This document shows, one piece after another, positions 56,078-64,000 of a DNA stretch of 64,000 nt. The first letter of the stretch is position 1. Every line of letters starts with the position of its first letter. Both the position numbers and the translations under genes were made by a program. Origin of the DNA: Thioalkalivibrio nitratireducens DSM 14787 (GTDB lineage Bacteria; Pseudomonadota; Gammaproteobacteria; Ectothiorhodospirales; Ectothiorhodospiraceae); the NCBI RefSeq assembly GCF_000321415.2, contig NC_019902.2, forward strand, positions 3,748,501 to 3,812,500, read 5' to 3'. Below the pieces are notes generated by a model. The model was not told where the DNA came from and searched no databases. It saw nothing but the letters and a program-made list of their open reading frames with translations.

Positions 56078-56204
56078 GGTCGCTGGCCCGGTCGGTGCAG
56101 ATCAGGGTCGATGGTGGCCTGATTCCGATGCTCGCGAGATCACTCTGCAGCCGGGAGCCGCTTACGTGGCACGGCAGTAGCTACGACCACGTCGAAGATG
56201 CCAA

Positions 56205-56900
56205 TTAGTCGTCCCGATCGTCTTTCTGCCTGCTGGGTGCGGCGGTTTTTTTCAGACCGGACTTCCGGCTATCGAGGGAACCCTCGTGCACACCGCTGAT
56301 TTCTTGGGTCGAGATCGGTTTGACTTCGAACAGGCGTTTACCACTGATCATCGCTGATACGTCGTCGCCACCGCCTTTGAGATCGTGCAGGAACACGGCG
56401 ATGATGTGCGCCAGCACGAACAACGCAATGACCGTGCCAATGCCGGCATGCACTGCCGGCAGATAAATGCCAGAGACGACCGGATAAGAGCCTTGCAGAT
56501 GACCGGTGAAGGCAACCAGGATCATCAGCGCAAGCAAGATGAGGTAAACGGGCACCCAGAGAGGGTTGTGGGCGTACCAGCGTGGCAGGGTGGCTTTGCC
56601 GAAAGAGAGGTAGAACTTCAGCATTTGCAGCATCTTTTTCGGCTCTAGATCCGCAAGCAGAAACTGCCATCGGCCCATGAGCTTGTCGCTGAACAATACC
56701 CAGATACGCAGTGCGAGCCCGAGTGTGAAAATACTGCCGGCGACATAGTGCCAGTCGGCAGCCGTCTGAGCCACGCTCGGCGTGTGGCGCACCAACCAAC
56801 CGGTGGCCATCAGTGCGAGTGTCGACAGCGCCAGCGTCCAATGGGACAGACGCAGCCACTTGCTCCAGATCTCTCGGCGGTGCAGAGTTTCGGTTTTCAT
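56205..56900 (-). CDS. Cytochrome b561-like, hydrogenase-type b subunit
   Basis: A 231-aa membrane protein with four helices. Conserved His that could ligate two haems are in LRLSHWTLAL (first helix), DWHYVAG, PAVHAGIG and LAHIIAVFLHD. It resembles the b-type subunits of Ni-Fe hydrogenases and formate dehydrogenases, which pass electrons to quinone. The charged C-terminal tail (~45 residues) is an extension. No catalytic partner is adjacent. The gene has visibly lower GC than its neighbours, hinting at transfer. Confidence 0.88.
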   Translation of the reverse strand: MKTETLHRREIWSKWLRLSHWTLALSTLALMATGWLVRHTPSVAQTAADWHYVAGSIFTLGLALRIWVLFSDKLMGRWQFLLADLEPKKMLQMLKFYLSFGKATLPRWYAHNPLWVPVYLILLALMILVAFTGHLQGSYPVVSGIYLPAVHAGIGTVIALFVLAHIIAVFLHDLKGGGDDVSAMISGKRLFEVKPISTQEISGVHEGSLDSRKSGLKKTAAPSRQKDDRDD

Positions 56901-57196
56901 GCGCTATGCAACTCCTGACGCCGTCATGATGGCGGTTGCGGTTGAAGATAACGATATTTGCAATATAAACGACCCTGCCGTCGGAGTCTCCGACAGCGCA
57001 TCGGCTTCAGCCTCTCACACCGAGCGCCTGGGAGGCCGCTCAGGGTGTCGGGTAACGGGCAATGTCGTGAACTTAGGCGATAGACATTTGTTTTTGTTAT
57101 AATTTCTCTACCAATGAACCCAGCATGAATGGAGAAAAATGATGCGCGAATTCCTGAAAGAAGCCTTGACAGCGCGGGCTGGACCGGGTTTCTTCC
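56901..57196 (+). other. AT-richer gap with a 24-codon ORF
   Basis: The region contains a TATAAT at 57098-57103 and a short ORF at 57139-57213 (MMREFLKEALTARAGPGFFH, 24 aa) with GGAG upstream. The ORF runs into the transposase remnant, so it may be the start of a gene cut by the insertion. Function unknown. Confidence 0.4.
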
Positions 57197-58011
57197 ATGA
57201 GAATGGTTCTTAATACTGTTCGATCCACCCTGAACGATCTCCAGTTCATCGCCGAACACCGCTACCAACCCGCCGATTTCACTCGCAAACGCACCCTGAC
57301 CTTTGAACGCGTGGCCCTGTCGCTGCTCTCGGGCCCGATTGCTTCGCTGCGCAACAGCGCCGATGCCCTGTGCCAAGGGCTGGGTCTCAAGGACGTGCCG
57401 CTGGGCGTCACCAAGCAGGCCGTGTCGAAAGCCTATCGGAAGTTTCCCTACGAGGCCCTGATCGAGCCGCAACAACAGGTGGTAAGCCGTTTCACGGAGC
57501 AGGTTCCCGGCACCCGCTGGATGGGGTACCGGCTGGTGGCGGTGGATGGCTCCAAGATCCCCTGCCCCTGGATCCGGAATTGGCCGAGACCTTCGGCACC
57601 CAGGGCAACCAGACCGCGACCGAGCGCCCGATGGCGCTGTACGTGAGCCACTTTGACGCCAGTAACGGCGTTCCCCTCGGCGGCGAATTGGCTCCGAGCT
57701 TCATGGGCGAGCGCTTCCTCACGCTCACCCTGGCCAGCATCGCGGGGGCCCTGACCCAGCCCACGGTCGCGGCATTTACCGAGGACCGCAAGCATCCCCA
57801 TCAGGGCAACTTCCGTGCCGCGCTGGCCAAGCTGCGCACGCGCTTCTTCCAGCTCTGGGATCCAGCGGATACGCAAGGTTGCCTCGACCTGCTCGTCTGG
57901 ATCGCACGCGATGCAGAACCGATCCGGCCCGACCGCTCGTATCCACGGAAAACCAAGCACATCAACCCGTTGCCGTTTGCGGGGGTCCAAAGTTCACGAC
58001 ATTGGTCGTAA
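57197..58011 (+). mobile_element. Degenerate IS4-family transposase remnant
   Basis: The 5' part (MVLNTVRSTLNDLQFIAEHR) and the N-terminal DNA-binding segment are readable in one frame up to AVDGSKIP. The frame then shifts by about 57555-57575 to LPLDPELAETFGTQGNQTAT and MALYVSHFDASNGVPL, which resemble the first Asp block of IS4 transposases. The central catalytic region is missing, and the C-terminal end (LAKLRTRFFQLWDPADTQG, PRKTKHINPLPFAGV) follows directly. No inverted repeat ends were found. Confidence 0.8.
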
Positions 58012-58253
58012 CCCCCCGCCAAGGAACACTCGGTCTGGTCGAAACTACTGCCGGCTTCCTACGACCTAACCGTGGTCCCAGGGGTTCGCTTGCGGGGGGG
58101 CAAGCGAACCAGCCCCTCGGGATCGCCCGAGATGCCAGCGTCCCTAAACGGCGGACCCAACGTTCGCCGCCCTGGGCGAAGAGAAGAGCGGCCAACGAAC
58201 GCAATTTCTGGCCGCGTGACTCCAATCCCATCAGGCCTGCGTATTCCGGGGTA

Positions 58254-58715
58254 TTCGATCTGATTACGGTGGGGCAGGCGCTGCATTGGTTCGATTTTCC
58301 CGCCTTCTATGCCGAGGCAGCCCGCGTGCTCCGCCCGGGTGGCGTGCTCGCGGCCTGGGGGTACGGACTGATGCAGGTCAGTCCCGCAGTGGATGCCGCG
58401 GTTTGACGTTTGTACGAACCCATCGTCGGCGCGTACTGGCCGCCGGAGCGTCGGTATGTAGAGGAGCAATGCTGGACGTTGCCGTTTACGCTCAACGAGC
58501 TCGCTGCTCCTGAGTTCGTCATGAAGGCGGACTGGACGTTGGCGCAACTCATCGGCTATCTCGGTACCTGGTCGGATATACAACGGTATCGCCAGGATTG
58601 TGGCGCGGATCCGTCGGTGTTGATCACCGATGAGCTGACGTCAGCGTGGGGTGACGCGGCATCCTGTGCGATGGCCGCTGTTTCTGCGGGTTTGACGGTT
58701 CGGGAGTCTGACTAG
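58254..58715 (+). pseudogene. Broken SAM-dependent methyltransferase
   Basis: The sequence FDLITVGQALHWFDFPAFYA and EAARVLRPGGVLAAWGYGL is the C-terminal half of a class I methyltransferase. An in-frame TGA at 58404-58406 replaces an expected codon before RLYEPIVGAYWPPERR. Another shift near the end moves RWPLFLRV into a different frame. The N-terminal SAM-binding half is missing. Three independent lesions make this a pseudogene. Confidence 0.8.
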
Positions 58716-58809
58716 CATTCCCTCCCGGGCTCGGCCATGGTCGAGGGCAGCACCGCGGTCTGCCAGCCAAGACCGTGGGTGGCTGGCCTATGACCACAGG
58801 CAGCCAGGA

Positions 58810-59211
58810 ATGCCCAACGCGAACGGGGCGGCAAGCCCCTCGACCACCATGGAGGCGGACATGACGATGGGCAGAACCGATCCCCAGGCCGAGCACGACC
58901 GCGGACCGACAGATGGCGAGGAGGCAGTGGAGATGCTGCTGCAACCACGGGAAAAGGATCTCGGCGGGTTCTCGGTGCGCAGGCTGCCGCCCAGCGTGAA
59001 ACGCTCGATGGTGGGGCCCTGGATCTTCTTCGCCCACATGGGGCCGACCGACTTCCCGCCAGGACAGGGCATCACGGTACGTCCTCACCCCCACATCAAC
59101 CTCGCCACCGTGACCTACCTGTTCGAAGGTGAGATTCTGCACCGCGATATAGGCACTACCTCCGCACCGACACGTTGCGACAATCTGCCGCCCGTGCAGC
59201 GCGGCGGTTGA
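58810..59211 (+). pseudogene. Truncated pirin-like protein
   Basis: It carries the N-terminal cupin region of pirin: [19 protein letters not shown], then [20 protein letters not shown]. Metal-ligand His residues ([11 protein letters not shown]) are present, but the conserved sequence ends at HRD and the frame finishes after ~20 unrelated residues. A full pirin has ~280 residues. The start is uncertain. Confidence 0.75.
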
Positions 59212-59327
59212 CGCTCCGCGCCGGCATGCGACCAGCAAACGGGTAATCGTCCGCGCAGCGCCCAAGTGCAGCTGATCGTTGCGGGCGCATTGGCCCCCGT
59301 CCCGGCGACGACAGCGCCCGGACGGGC

Positions 59328-59990
59328 TCAGCGTCGGGATTCCCGGCTATGCAACAAACCATCGACACCGCGGTCGATCACCTGCTCGACACCCCCGCCG
59401 GCACCCAGAGCCGCCAGGCCCGGAGGCTCGCCCGGAAGATCGATCAACAGACGCGCCAGCCCGTGAACCAGGGCCCACACACCGATGGTGACCACAGGCT
59501 GGTCCGATGGCGCAAGGTCGCGTTCCCGGAACAGCGCCGCCACCGAGTCCTCCAGCAGCGCGTACGCCGCATTCGCCGCCTGTTCCAGATCGGGATCCTC
59601 GGTGTCCGCGCACTCGGGGCCGAACATCAGGCGCAGGGTCTCGGGATGTGCCCGCGCGAAGGCGACGTAGCCTCGGCCCATCCGCTTCAGCCGCCGCTCC
59701 GGGTCGGTCGCGCCCTGGGCGTGCTCCGACAGGGTGTCCGTGAAGCGCCGAAACCCAGCGGCCGCGACCGCCCCGCGCAAGGCCTCCCGCGAGGCGAAGT
59801 GCCGATACGGTGCGGCCTGCGACACCCCACAGCGCCGAGCCGCCTCGCGCAGCGATAGGCCTTGCGGACCCTGGGCCTCCACCATCTCCGCAGCCGCCTG
59901 CACCAGGGCCTCCCGCAGCCCTCCGTGGTGGTAAGCGGAACCGGAGGGGCGCTTGGGTGTGGTCCGTTTGGAAGGCGGCGACTTGGCCAT
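59328..59990 (-). CDS. TetR/AcrR-family regulator (WHG-type C-terminus)
   Basis: A 220-aa repressor. A basic N-terminus is followed by the HTH with LSLREAARRCGVSQAAPYRHF, and a C-terminal domain ending with GVWALVHGLARLLID, the WHG motif of TetR_C_33 proteins. ATG-59990 is preferred over an ATG at 60032 because the latter would read through the palindrome. It is divergent from the DUF2306 gene with two operators in between, so it likely controls both. Confidence 0.9.
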   Translation of the reverse strand: MAKSPPSKRTTPKRPSGSAYHHGGLREALVQAAAEMVEAQGPQGLSLREAARRCGVSQAAPYRHFASREALRGAVAAAGFRRFTDTLSEHAQGATDPERRLKRMGRGYVAFARAHPETLRLMFGPECADTEDPDLEQAANAAYALLEDSVAALFRERDLAPSDQPVVTIGVWALVHGLARLLIDLPGEPPGLAALGAGGGVEQVIDRGVDGLLHSRESRR

Positions 59991-60011
59991 GGAAATCAGT
60001 CTAGCCCCCGG

Positions 60012-60062
60012 TGTTGACACCGTCAACATCATGCTCTACCGTTTATGTTAACGATGTTCACA
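60012..60062. promoter_or_regulatory. Two palindromic TetR operators
   Basis: TGTTGAC-ACC-GTCAACA (60012-60028) is a perfect 7-3-7 palindrome. A related, less perfect copy, TGTTAAC-GAT-GTTCACA, lies at 60046-60062, 34 bp away. Both sit between the divergent tetR and DUF2306 genes. Confidence 0.7.
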
Positions 60063-60088
60063 TCCGAGGCGGGGCACCCCGACACGAA

Positions 60089-60766
60089 ATGAACACGGCG
60101 ACATCCTCCCCCCGACTGCAACGAACCAGGTTCGTCGTGATCGCCACCCTGGCCAGCCTGCTGGCGCTGTTCTCCCTCCACTACCTGCGGCCGGGAATGC
60201 CCGATGGCTTTATCGAACAGCTACCGCTCTACCGCGAGCACGCTTTCTGGTTCCTGCTGCATGTGGTCGGCGCCGCCGTGGCGCTGGCGGTTGGCCCCTG
60301 GCAGTTCCTGTCCTCGATCCGGGCGCGCAGGCCGTGGATACACCGAGCGACGGGAACGCTGTACGCCGCGGGCGTGCTGGCCGGGGGCATCGGCGGTCTG
60401 TTCCTGTCCGGGTTGGCCTACGGGGGAATCGGGGTTCAACTCGGTTTCATGATTCTCGGCGGCCTGTGGCTTGCAGCCACGGCGATAGGGGTCACCGCGA
60501 TCGGGATGGGACGCGTCGCCGTCCACCGCGCCTGGATGCTGCGCTCCTTCGCGCTGACCTTCGCCGCGGTCACCCTGCGGGTGTGGCTCGTCCTGCTCGA
60601 GCCCTTCCTGGGCTTCGAGACCGCCTACCAGGTGGCCGCCTGGCTGGGCTGGCTGCCGAACCTGCTCGTGGTGGAGTGGTGGCTGCGCCGGGGCTCGACC
60701 CACGCAGGCCCGATCGAGCCATCGCGGAACCGCATGGCAAGGAACGCAATCGACCGTCATGTCTGA
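60089..60766 (+). CDS. DUF2306 membrane protein
   Basis: A 225-aa protein with six to seven hydrophobic segments. The conserved His pattern in FLLHVVGAAVALAVGPWQF, IHRATGTLYAAGV and VHRAWMLRSFAL is typical of DUF2306 and suggests haem or metal ligation, but function is unknown. Divergent from the TetR gene, whose operators cover its promoter. Its end overlaps the next gene by eight bases. Confidence 0.88.
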   Translation: MNTATSSPRLQRTRFVVIATLASLLALFSLHYLRPGMPDGFIEQLPLYREHAFWFLLHVVGAAVALAVGPWQFLSSIRARRPWIHRATGTLYAAGVLAGGIGGLFLSGLAYGGIGVQLGFMILGGLWLAATAIGVTAIGMGRVAVHRAWMLRSFALTFAAVTLRVWLVLLEPFLGFETAYQVAAWLGWLPNLLVVEWWLRRGSTHAGPIEPSRNRMARNAIDRHV

Positions 60767-61184
60767 CGACCGCTACCGGGAGATCGCGCGATCGCTCCAG
60801 ACGATGGGCTGGCTCCAGGACGCGCTGCTGCGTCAGGCCAGGAAGCGCGTGGTCGAGCATCTTCGTAAACGGGGTGTGGTGACGGCCCTGGATGCCGGTT
60901 GCGGTGCGGGAACCTTGAGCCGCTATCTGAGCGATGCCGGGATGTCCGTGATCGCCGTCGATCGCTCCCCGGCCATGCTCGAATTGGCCGGTCGCCGCGC
61001 GTCTCATGCCCAGTGCCTGCAGGCCGACCTGAGCCGGCTTTCGCTCAGCCGGCCGGTCGACGGCGCAGTCGTGGCCCTGTCGTTGCATGAGATGACGGAA
61101 TCTCAGCGGGTAGAAGTCTGGCGCGCATTGCAACGCCTAACCCGGCACGGCGGCCCGTTGGCACAAAGAAGAGGACACCCATGA
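60759..61184 (+). CDS. Small class I SAM-dependent methyltransferase, possibly truncated
   Basis: A 141-aa protein with motif I (ALDAGCGAGTLSRYL), the acidic loop VIAVDRSPAML, and a post-I region VDGAVVALSLHEMTE. It ends soon after the fourth strand, about 50 residues short of common UbiE/MetW-like enzymes, so the C-terminal substrate cap is missing. Overlap with DUF2306 implies coupled expression. Whether it is active cannot be read here. Confidence 0.75.
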   Translation: MSDDRYREIARSLQTMGWLQDALLRQARKRVVEHLRKRGVVTALDAGCGAGTLSRYLSDAGMSVIAVDRSPAMLELAGRRASHAQCLQADLSRLSLSRPVDGAVVALSLHEMTESQRVEVWRALQRLTRHGGPLAQRRGHP

Positions 61185-61200
61185 TCTTATCGGGCTTCTC

Positions 61201-61596
61201 TTATCGCCCGCCGGGGGACGTTCTTCCGGAGCTGGGGTCGCCCGGTTTCGGCATCGCCCTTGGACCTTCAACGCCCTGCGCCGGCGTCACATTCCGGGTC
61301 CCGGGGTTGATTCGGCCCGGTTCCTGAACCGGGATTTGTCCTGAGCCATGTAAGGGGGCGACCACATCCGAGGAGGGGGTGGTCAGGCCCGGCTGGTGAG
61401 TGGAGCGGCCCGAATCGGGCCGGCTGGAGGCTCCGCCTTCGTCGGCGGATCGGGAATCGGGGTCATTGGGGTTCTGCGGCGTATAATTCGCTCCCTGGTT
61501 TCCGCCGATGGGGACATAGCCGCGGGCTGCGGCGGACTCGATAATAAGGCCGAAAGCGAATACCGCTCCCAGGACACAGGACATGGTCTTGAACAT
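61201..61596 (-). CDS. Exported low-complexity protein of unknown function
   Basis: A 131-aa protein with a clear signal peptide (about 1-24, cleavage after AAA) followed by a Pro/Gly/Ser/Asn-rich chain without Cys. No domain is recognised. The composition suggests an extended periplasmic or secreted linker-like protein. It ends 16 bp from the methyltransferase stop, convergent with it. Confidence 0.6.
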   Translation of the reverse strand: MFKTMSCVLGAVFAFGLIIESAAARGYVPIGGNQGANYTPQNPNDPDSRSADEGGASSRPDSGRSTHQPGLTTPSSDVVAPLHGSGQIPVQEPGRINPGTRNVTPAQGVEGPRAMPKPGDPSSGRTSPGGR

Positions 61597-61691
61597 GTGG
61601 GACCCCCGCTGTATGCGTGGTGGTTTCTGGTGGCCCGGGCCTCTGGAGGCGCTCGGGCTGGTTGCTGGGGCGGCAGATTGTCAGGGGACAA

Positions 61692-62450
61692 TCATTGCCC
61701 CGTCATGCTGACGGCTTCCTGCTCCGTCAGTCGCGTGGTGAATTCCCCTTCGAGGGTGATGCAGCTTTCGGGCTCGATGGTGTTGCGGACGACCTGCCGC
61801 ATGGGGCACAGGTCTGCGCTGAAGCGTCCTTCGGCGGAACCTTTGCCGTCGTTCAATTCCAGGTGGTCGAAGTCAACGGTCGTTGTGGCTCCGGCGGAGC
61901 GGGTATCGGCGACCAGTAGGGTGACGCCGTCGTCGGTTTTCCGGTAGTAGGAGACGTCCGCTTGGTGTGGCTGTGCGTGGACGGCGTCGATGTCGCGGGT
62001 GGCCAGCATCCCGAGTTCGATCGAGAGCATCCCCGCGCGTTGCACCTTTCCGGATTCGGGATCGAAGCCGGTGATGCGTATGCGGACGTACTGCCGGTCG
62101 ACACCCACGCCGGCGGCGCCCATGGTCTCTTCCATCTGGCGACGTTGTTCTTCATCCATGTTCGCCATCATTCGGGCCATGGGACTTTCGGGCATCGTGA
62201 TGGGTTGCCAACTGGCCGAGGCCAGGGTCTCGCCGTCGACTTCACCATGGAGGGTGGTCCACTCCAGGGTTTCGGTTCCGACTGTGGCGTGGAGCGAACC
62301 CAGCGGTGTCATGCTGCGGATGTCCTGGGAGTCCATGCCGCTGATGTCCTGCGCCGCGACCGGCGCGCTCATGAGCGCGGTCGTTACGAACAGGCCGGCC
62401 GCCGCCGCAAACAGTCGACTGGTGCGGGAATAAGTGATCTGGATCGGCAT
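61692..62450 (-). CDS. Exported protein of unknown function (252 aa)
   Basis: Signal peptide about 1-34 (ending PVAAQ). The mature protein has a beta-rich part (SLHATVGTETLEWTTLHGEV), a Met-rich acidic segment MARMMANMDEEQRRQMEETM near residue 90-112, and a C-terminal CPMRQVV...CITLEG pair of cysteines that could form a disulfide. I do not recognise a family. It lies between two other leftward uncharacterised genes. Confidence 0.7.
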   Translation of the reverse strand: MPIQITYSRTSRLFAAAAGLFVTTALMSAPVAAQDISGMDSQDIRSMTPLGSLHATVGTETLEWTTLHGEVDGETLASASWQPITMPESPMARMMANMDEEQRRQMEETMGAAGVGVDRQYVRIRITGFDPESGKVQRAGMLSIELGMLATRDIDAVHAQPHQADVSYYRKTDDGVTLLVADTRSAGATTTVDFDHLELNDGKGSAEGRFSADLCPMRQVVRNTIEPESCITLEGEFTTRLTEQEAVSMTGQ

Positions 62451-62505
62451 GGGGCAATGTCCTTTGTGAACCCTGGATGGGTAGCGTAGCGGAAGGGCCG
62501 GATGC

Positions 62506-64000
62506 CTACAGGGCGTCCAGCGCTTCCTGGGCCGTGGTGCTGAAGTGCTCGCGGTCGGCTGCGACCACTTGCTGCAGGAAGTCCTGCCACTGCTCGGCCG
62601 CCCCGGGTTCGTCGGTTAGCCAGGCGGGTTGTTGCAGCATGATTCGTGCGAAGGCGGCGGGTTCGAATTCCCGATGCAGCGCCGCGTGCTCGGCAAAGAT
62701 GGTGGGCCCAATCAGCCCGATGGTGCCGGTCGCGGAGTTGTTGCCTGCATTCGCCAGGGTATTCATGTGCCGCCTCATCGGCGGCTCGAGAAACGCCAAG
62801 TCGGCCTGCTCGCTGGCGATGAGCTGGCCCACGACAACGGTGCCCTGTTCACGGGCGGGGTGGCGATCGAAGGCGTCCATGCTCGCCAGGCTCAGTGCCA
62901 CGGCCGTGGCCGGGTTGACCGCCCAGTCGTCCAAGTGTGCCTCCATCGTCAGGCTGAGCTGTTCGAGGACCAGGGCCGCGTGTTCCGACGAGCGCCGCGC
63001 ACTACCCAGGATCCGCTGCGCCACCTCGGTGGTCTCGGCATCGGTGCCGGTCCATAGCATCCGGACGGTTTCCGTATAGACGTACTCCGGATCCCGTTCG
63101 AGCGCCCCGCCGAAAGAGGTCACCGTCGCCTGCAAGGTCTGCTGGGCGTTCAGCCTCGCCTCACGTCCGTGCTCCGGACTGGTGGCGATCGCGAAGACCG
63201 GTTCCAGCGCCGGATTGGGCGGAACCTCCCGGTTGTTGCGCAGATACCCGCCGAGGCTCTCGATCCCCTGGGACTGATGCGCCTCGGTGGAGCCTTCCCG
63301 AATCAATCGGGTCAGCGCCCCGACATGCAGATCATGCACGATCTCAAGGTTCATCTCCGGGGTTCCCGGTTCTGCCGTGCGCCCCCGGAACGGCCGGATC
63401 AACTCTCGGGTGAGGCCCCCCAGGGCGTCGGTCGCAGCCTTGATGGCCTCAGGCGTTTCGGACGCCATGGCCGCCTCCAGCATTCGCTCCATCGCGCGTT
63501 CCGCCCCCATCTCCGATTGGGCGAACAGGCCGACCAGCCGGGGTTCGCCCACCGCGGTGGAGCCGCTGACGTCGAGCGCGAGATCCAGAGCCTCTTCGGT
63601 CCCGATGGTGACCAGCAGGCTGTGTGTGGCCCGGCTGTTCTCGCGGGCCAGATCCCGATGGGAGCGGATGTAGTCCAGCGTCTGGGCGGGTTCGATGAAG
63701 TCGAAGTCGGCGAGCTTTTCGAGGAAAAAGCGGGTGGTCTCTGCGTCGTGGTCCAGCGGGAATAGGGCCTGTGCCAGATCGGCCTGGACGGTATCCGGCA
63801 GTGCCTCGGTGCGCAGCAGGCGCGCCGCATGCTCCGGCTCGGAAGTCGCCAGCCCGATGATGTCGGCGCCCAGGCTCTCTGGATCCATGCCGCTGTTCAG
63901 GGCGGCGCCCATCAGTCGCCGATAGGTGTCGGTGCGTTCGCTGTAGCCGGGGTCCAGGATCCGCTGGCGTGCCATCGCGGGCGCCTCCGGGGCCTCGATG
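62506..64000 (-). CDS. Large protein of unknown function, helical-repeat-like, N-terminus beyond the window
   Basis: At least 489 codons from ATG-63975, but the frame stays open to the right edge (...EAPEAPAMARQ), so the true start is probably outside. The sequence is a long series of alpha-helical segments of 30-40 residues rich in Glu, Ala, Leu and Asp (ALDLALDVSGSTAVG, RAMERMLEAAMASETPEAIK), resembling HEAT/ARM-like scaffolds. No catalytic motif or membrane helix is visible. It is followed by the two exported proteins, in the same direction. Confidence 0.65.
   Translation of the reverse strand, partial: IEAPEAPAMARQRILDPGYSERTDTYRRLMGAALNSGMDPESLGADIIGLATSEPEHAARLLRTEALPDTVQADLAQALFPLDHDAETTRFFLEKLADFDFIEPAQTLDYIRSHRDLARENSRATHSLLVTIGTEEALDLALDVSGSTAVGEPRLVGLFAQSEMGAERAMERMLEAAMASETPEAIKAATDALGGLTRELIRPFRGRTAEPGTPEMNLEIVHDLHVGALTRLIREGSTEAHQSQGIESLGGYLRNNREVPPNPALEPVFAIATSPEHGREARLNAQQTLQATVTSFGGALERDPEYVYTETVRMLWTGTDAETTEVAQRILGSARRSSEHAALVLEQLSLTMEAHLDDWAVNPATAVALSLASMDAFDRHPAREQGTVVVGQLIASEQADLAFLEPPMRRHMNTLANAGNNSATGTIGLIGPTIFAEHAALHREFEPAAFARIMLQQPAWLTDEPGAAEQWQDFLQQVVAADREHFSTTAQEALDAL

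Noticed and set aside
58404-58406. In-frame TGA in the methyltransferase, considered as selenocysteine
   Set aside because: The family has no Sec or Cys at this position, no SECIS-like hairpin follows, and other lesions show the gene is dead.

Overview
The window is GC-rich chromosomal DNA from a sulfur-oxidising, probably autotrophic gammaproteobacterium. The inference rests on an AprMBA APS reductase next to a dissimilatory ATP sulfurylase, a SoeABC-type sulfite dehydrogenase, a proteobacterial phosphoribulokinase, and gammaproteobacterial housekeeping clusters (glyQS, thiSG-trmB, NtrC/sigma-54-type glnA control). This gene set fits the Ectothiorhodospiraceae (Thioalkalivibrio-like organisms). 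That placement is inference; no marker gene for species assignment is present.

Layout. 0-12 kb is a sulfite-oxidation region: aprM-aprB-aprA leftward (aprA runs off the window), sat rightward, a MITE-like repeat, a CBS-domain protein, a small-ORF/phosphodiesterase pair, then soeABC and a conserved protein of unknown function. 12-19 kb holds adenylate kinase, pyrophosphate-type phosphofructokinase, moaA, a frameshifted aldehyde dehydrogenase, an NDUFA9-like oxidoreductase and cca. 19-27.5 kb holds a TetR regulator with a clear operator, a Pcm-like methyltransferase, tolC, a 48-aa membrane protein, a P-loop protein coupled to metA, an MFS transporter and an ABC-F ATPase. 27.9-34 kb holds tmcA (frameshifted), a cold-shock gene, glnA with sigma-54 and NtrC sites, and a CDF metal transporter separated by a Fur-box-like site from a small unknown gene. 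34-50 kb is mostly core: glyQS, plsC, tcdA-tatD, two cytochrome c-like anchored proteins, an aldo/keto reductase-FIST operon, an SLC13/RCK permease followed by prk, a tandem universal stress protein, trmB-thiG-thiS, tRNA-Gly(CCC), an Irr/PerR-like Fur homologue and tRNA-Thr(CGT).

Downstream of tRNA-Thr, 50.5-59.3 kb is a decayed accessory region. It contains the tail of a large DNA methyltransferase, a DUF433/DUF5615 pair, a truncated WYL regulator, an apparent AAA+/DUF2779 chimera, a hexanucleotide repeat tract, a truncated CIA30 protein, an IS4-family remnant, a broken SAM methyltransferase and a truncated pirin, with an S9 peptidase and a cytochrome b561-like gene still intact. 59.3-64 kb contains a TetR gene with two palindromes facing a DUF2306 membrane protein, a short methyltransferase, two exported proteins of unknown function and a large uncharacterised ORF running off the right edge.

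How it works together. Sulfite can be oxidised directly to sulfate by SoeABC, or through APS by AprMBA, with Sat converting APS and PPi to ATP and sulfate. Adenylate kinase recycles AMP and the PPi-dependent phosphofructokinase links PPi to carbon metabolism; phosphoribulokinase supplies the Calvin cycle. The most testable unknowns are the 388-aa protein beside soeC, the small coupled ORFs at 5.7 and 22.1 kb, the Fur-box gene at 33.4 kb, the SLC13-prk pair and the AAA/DUF2779 fusion.
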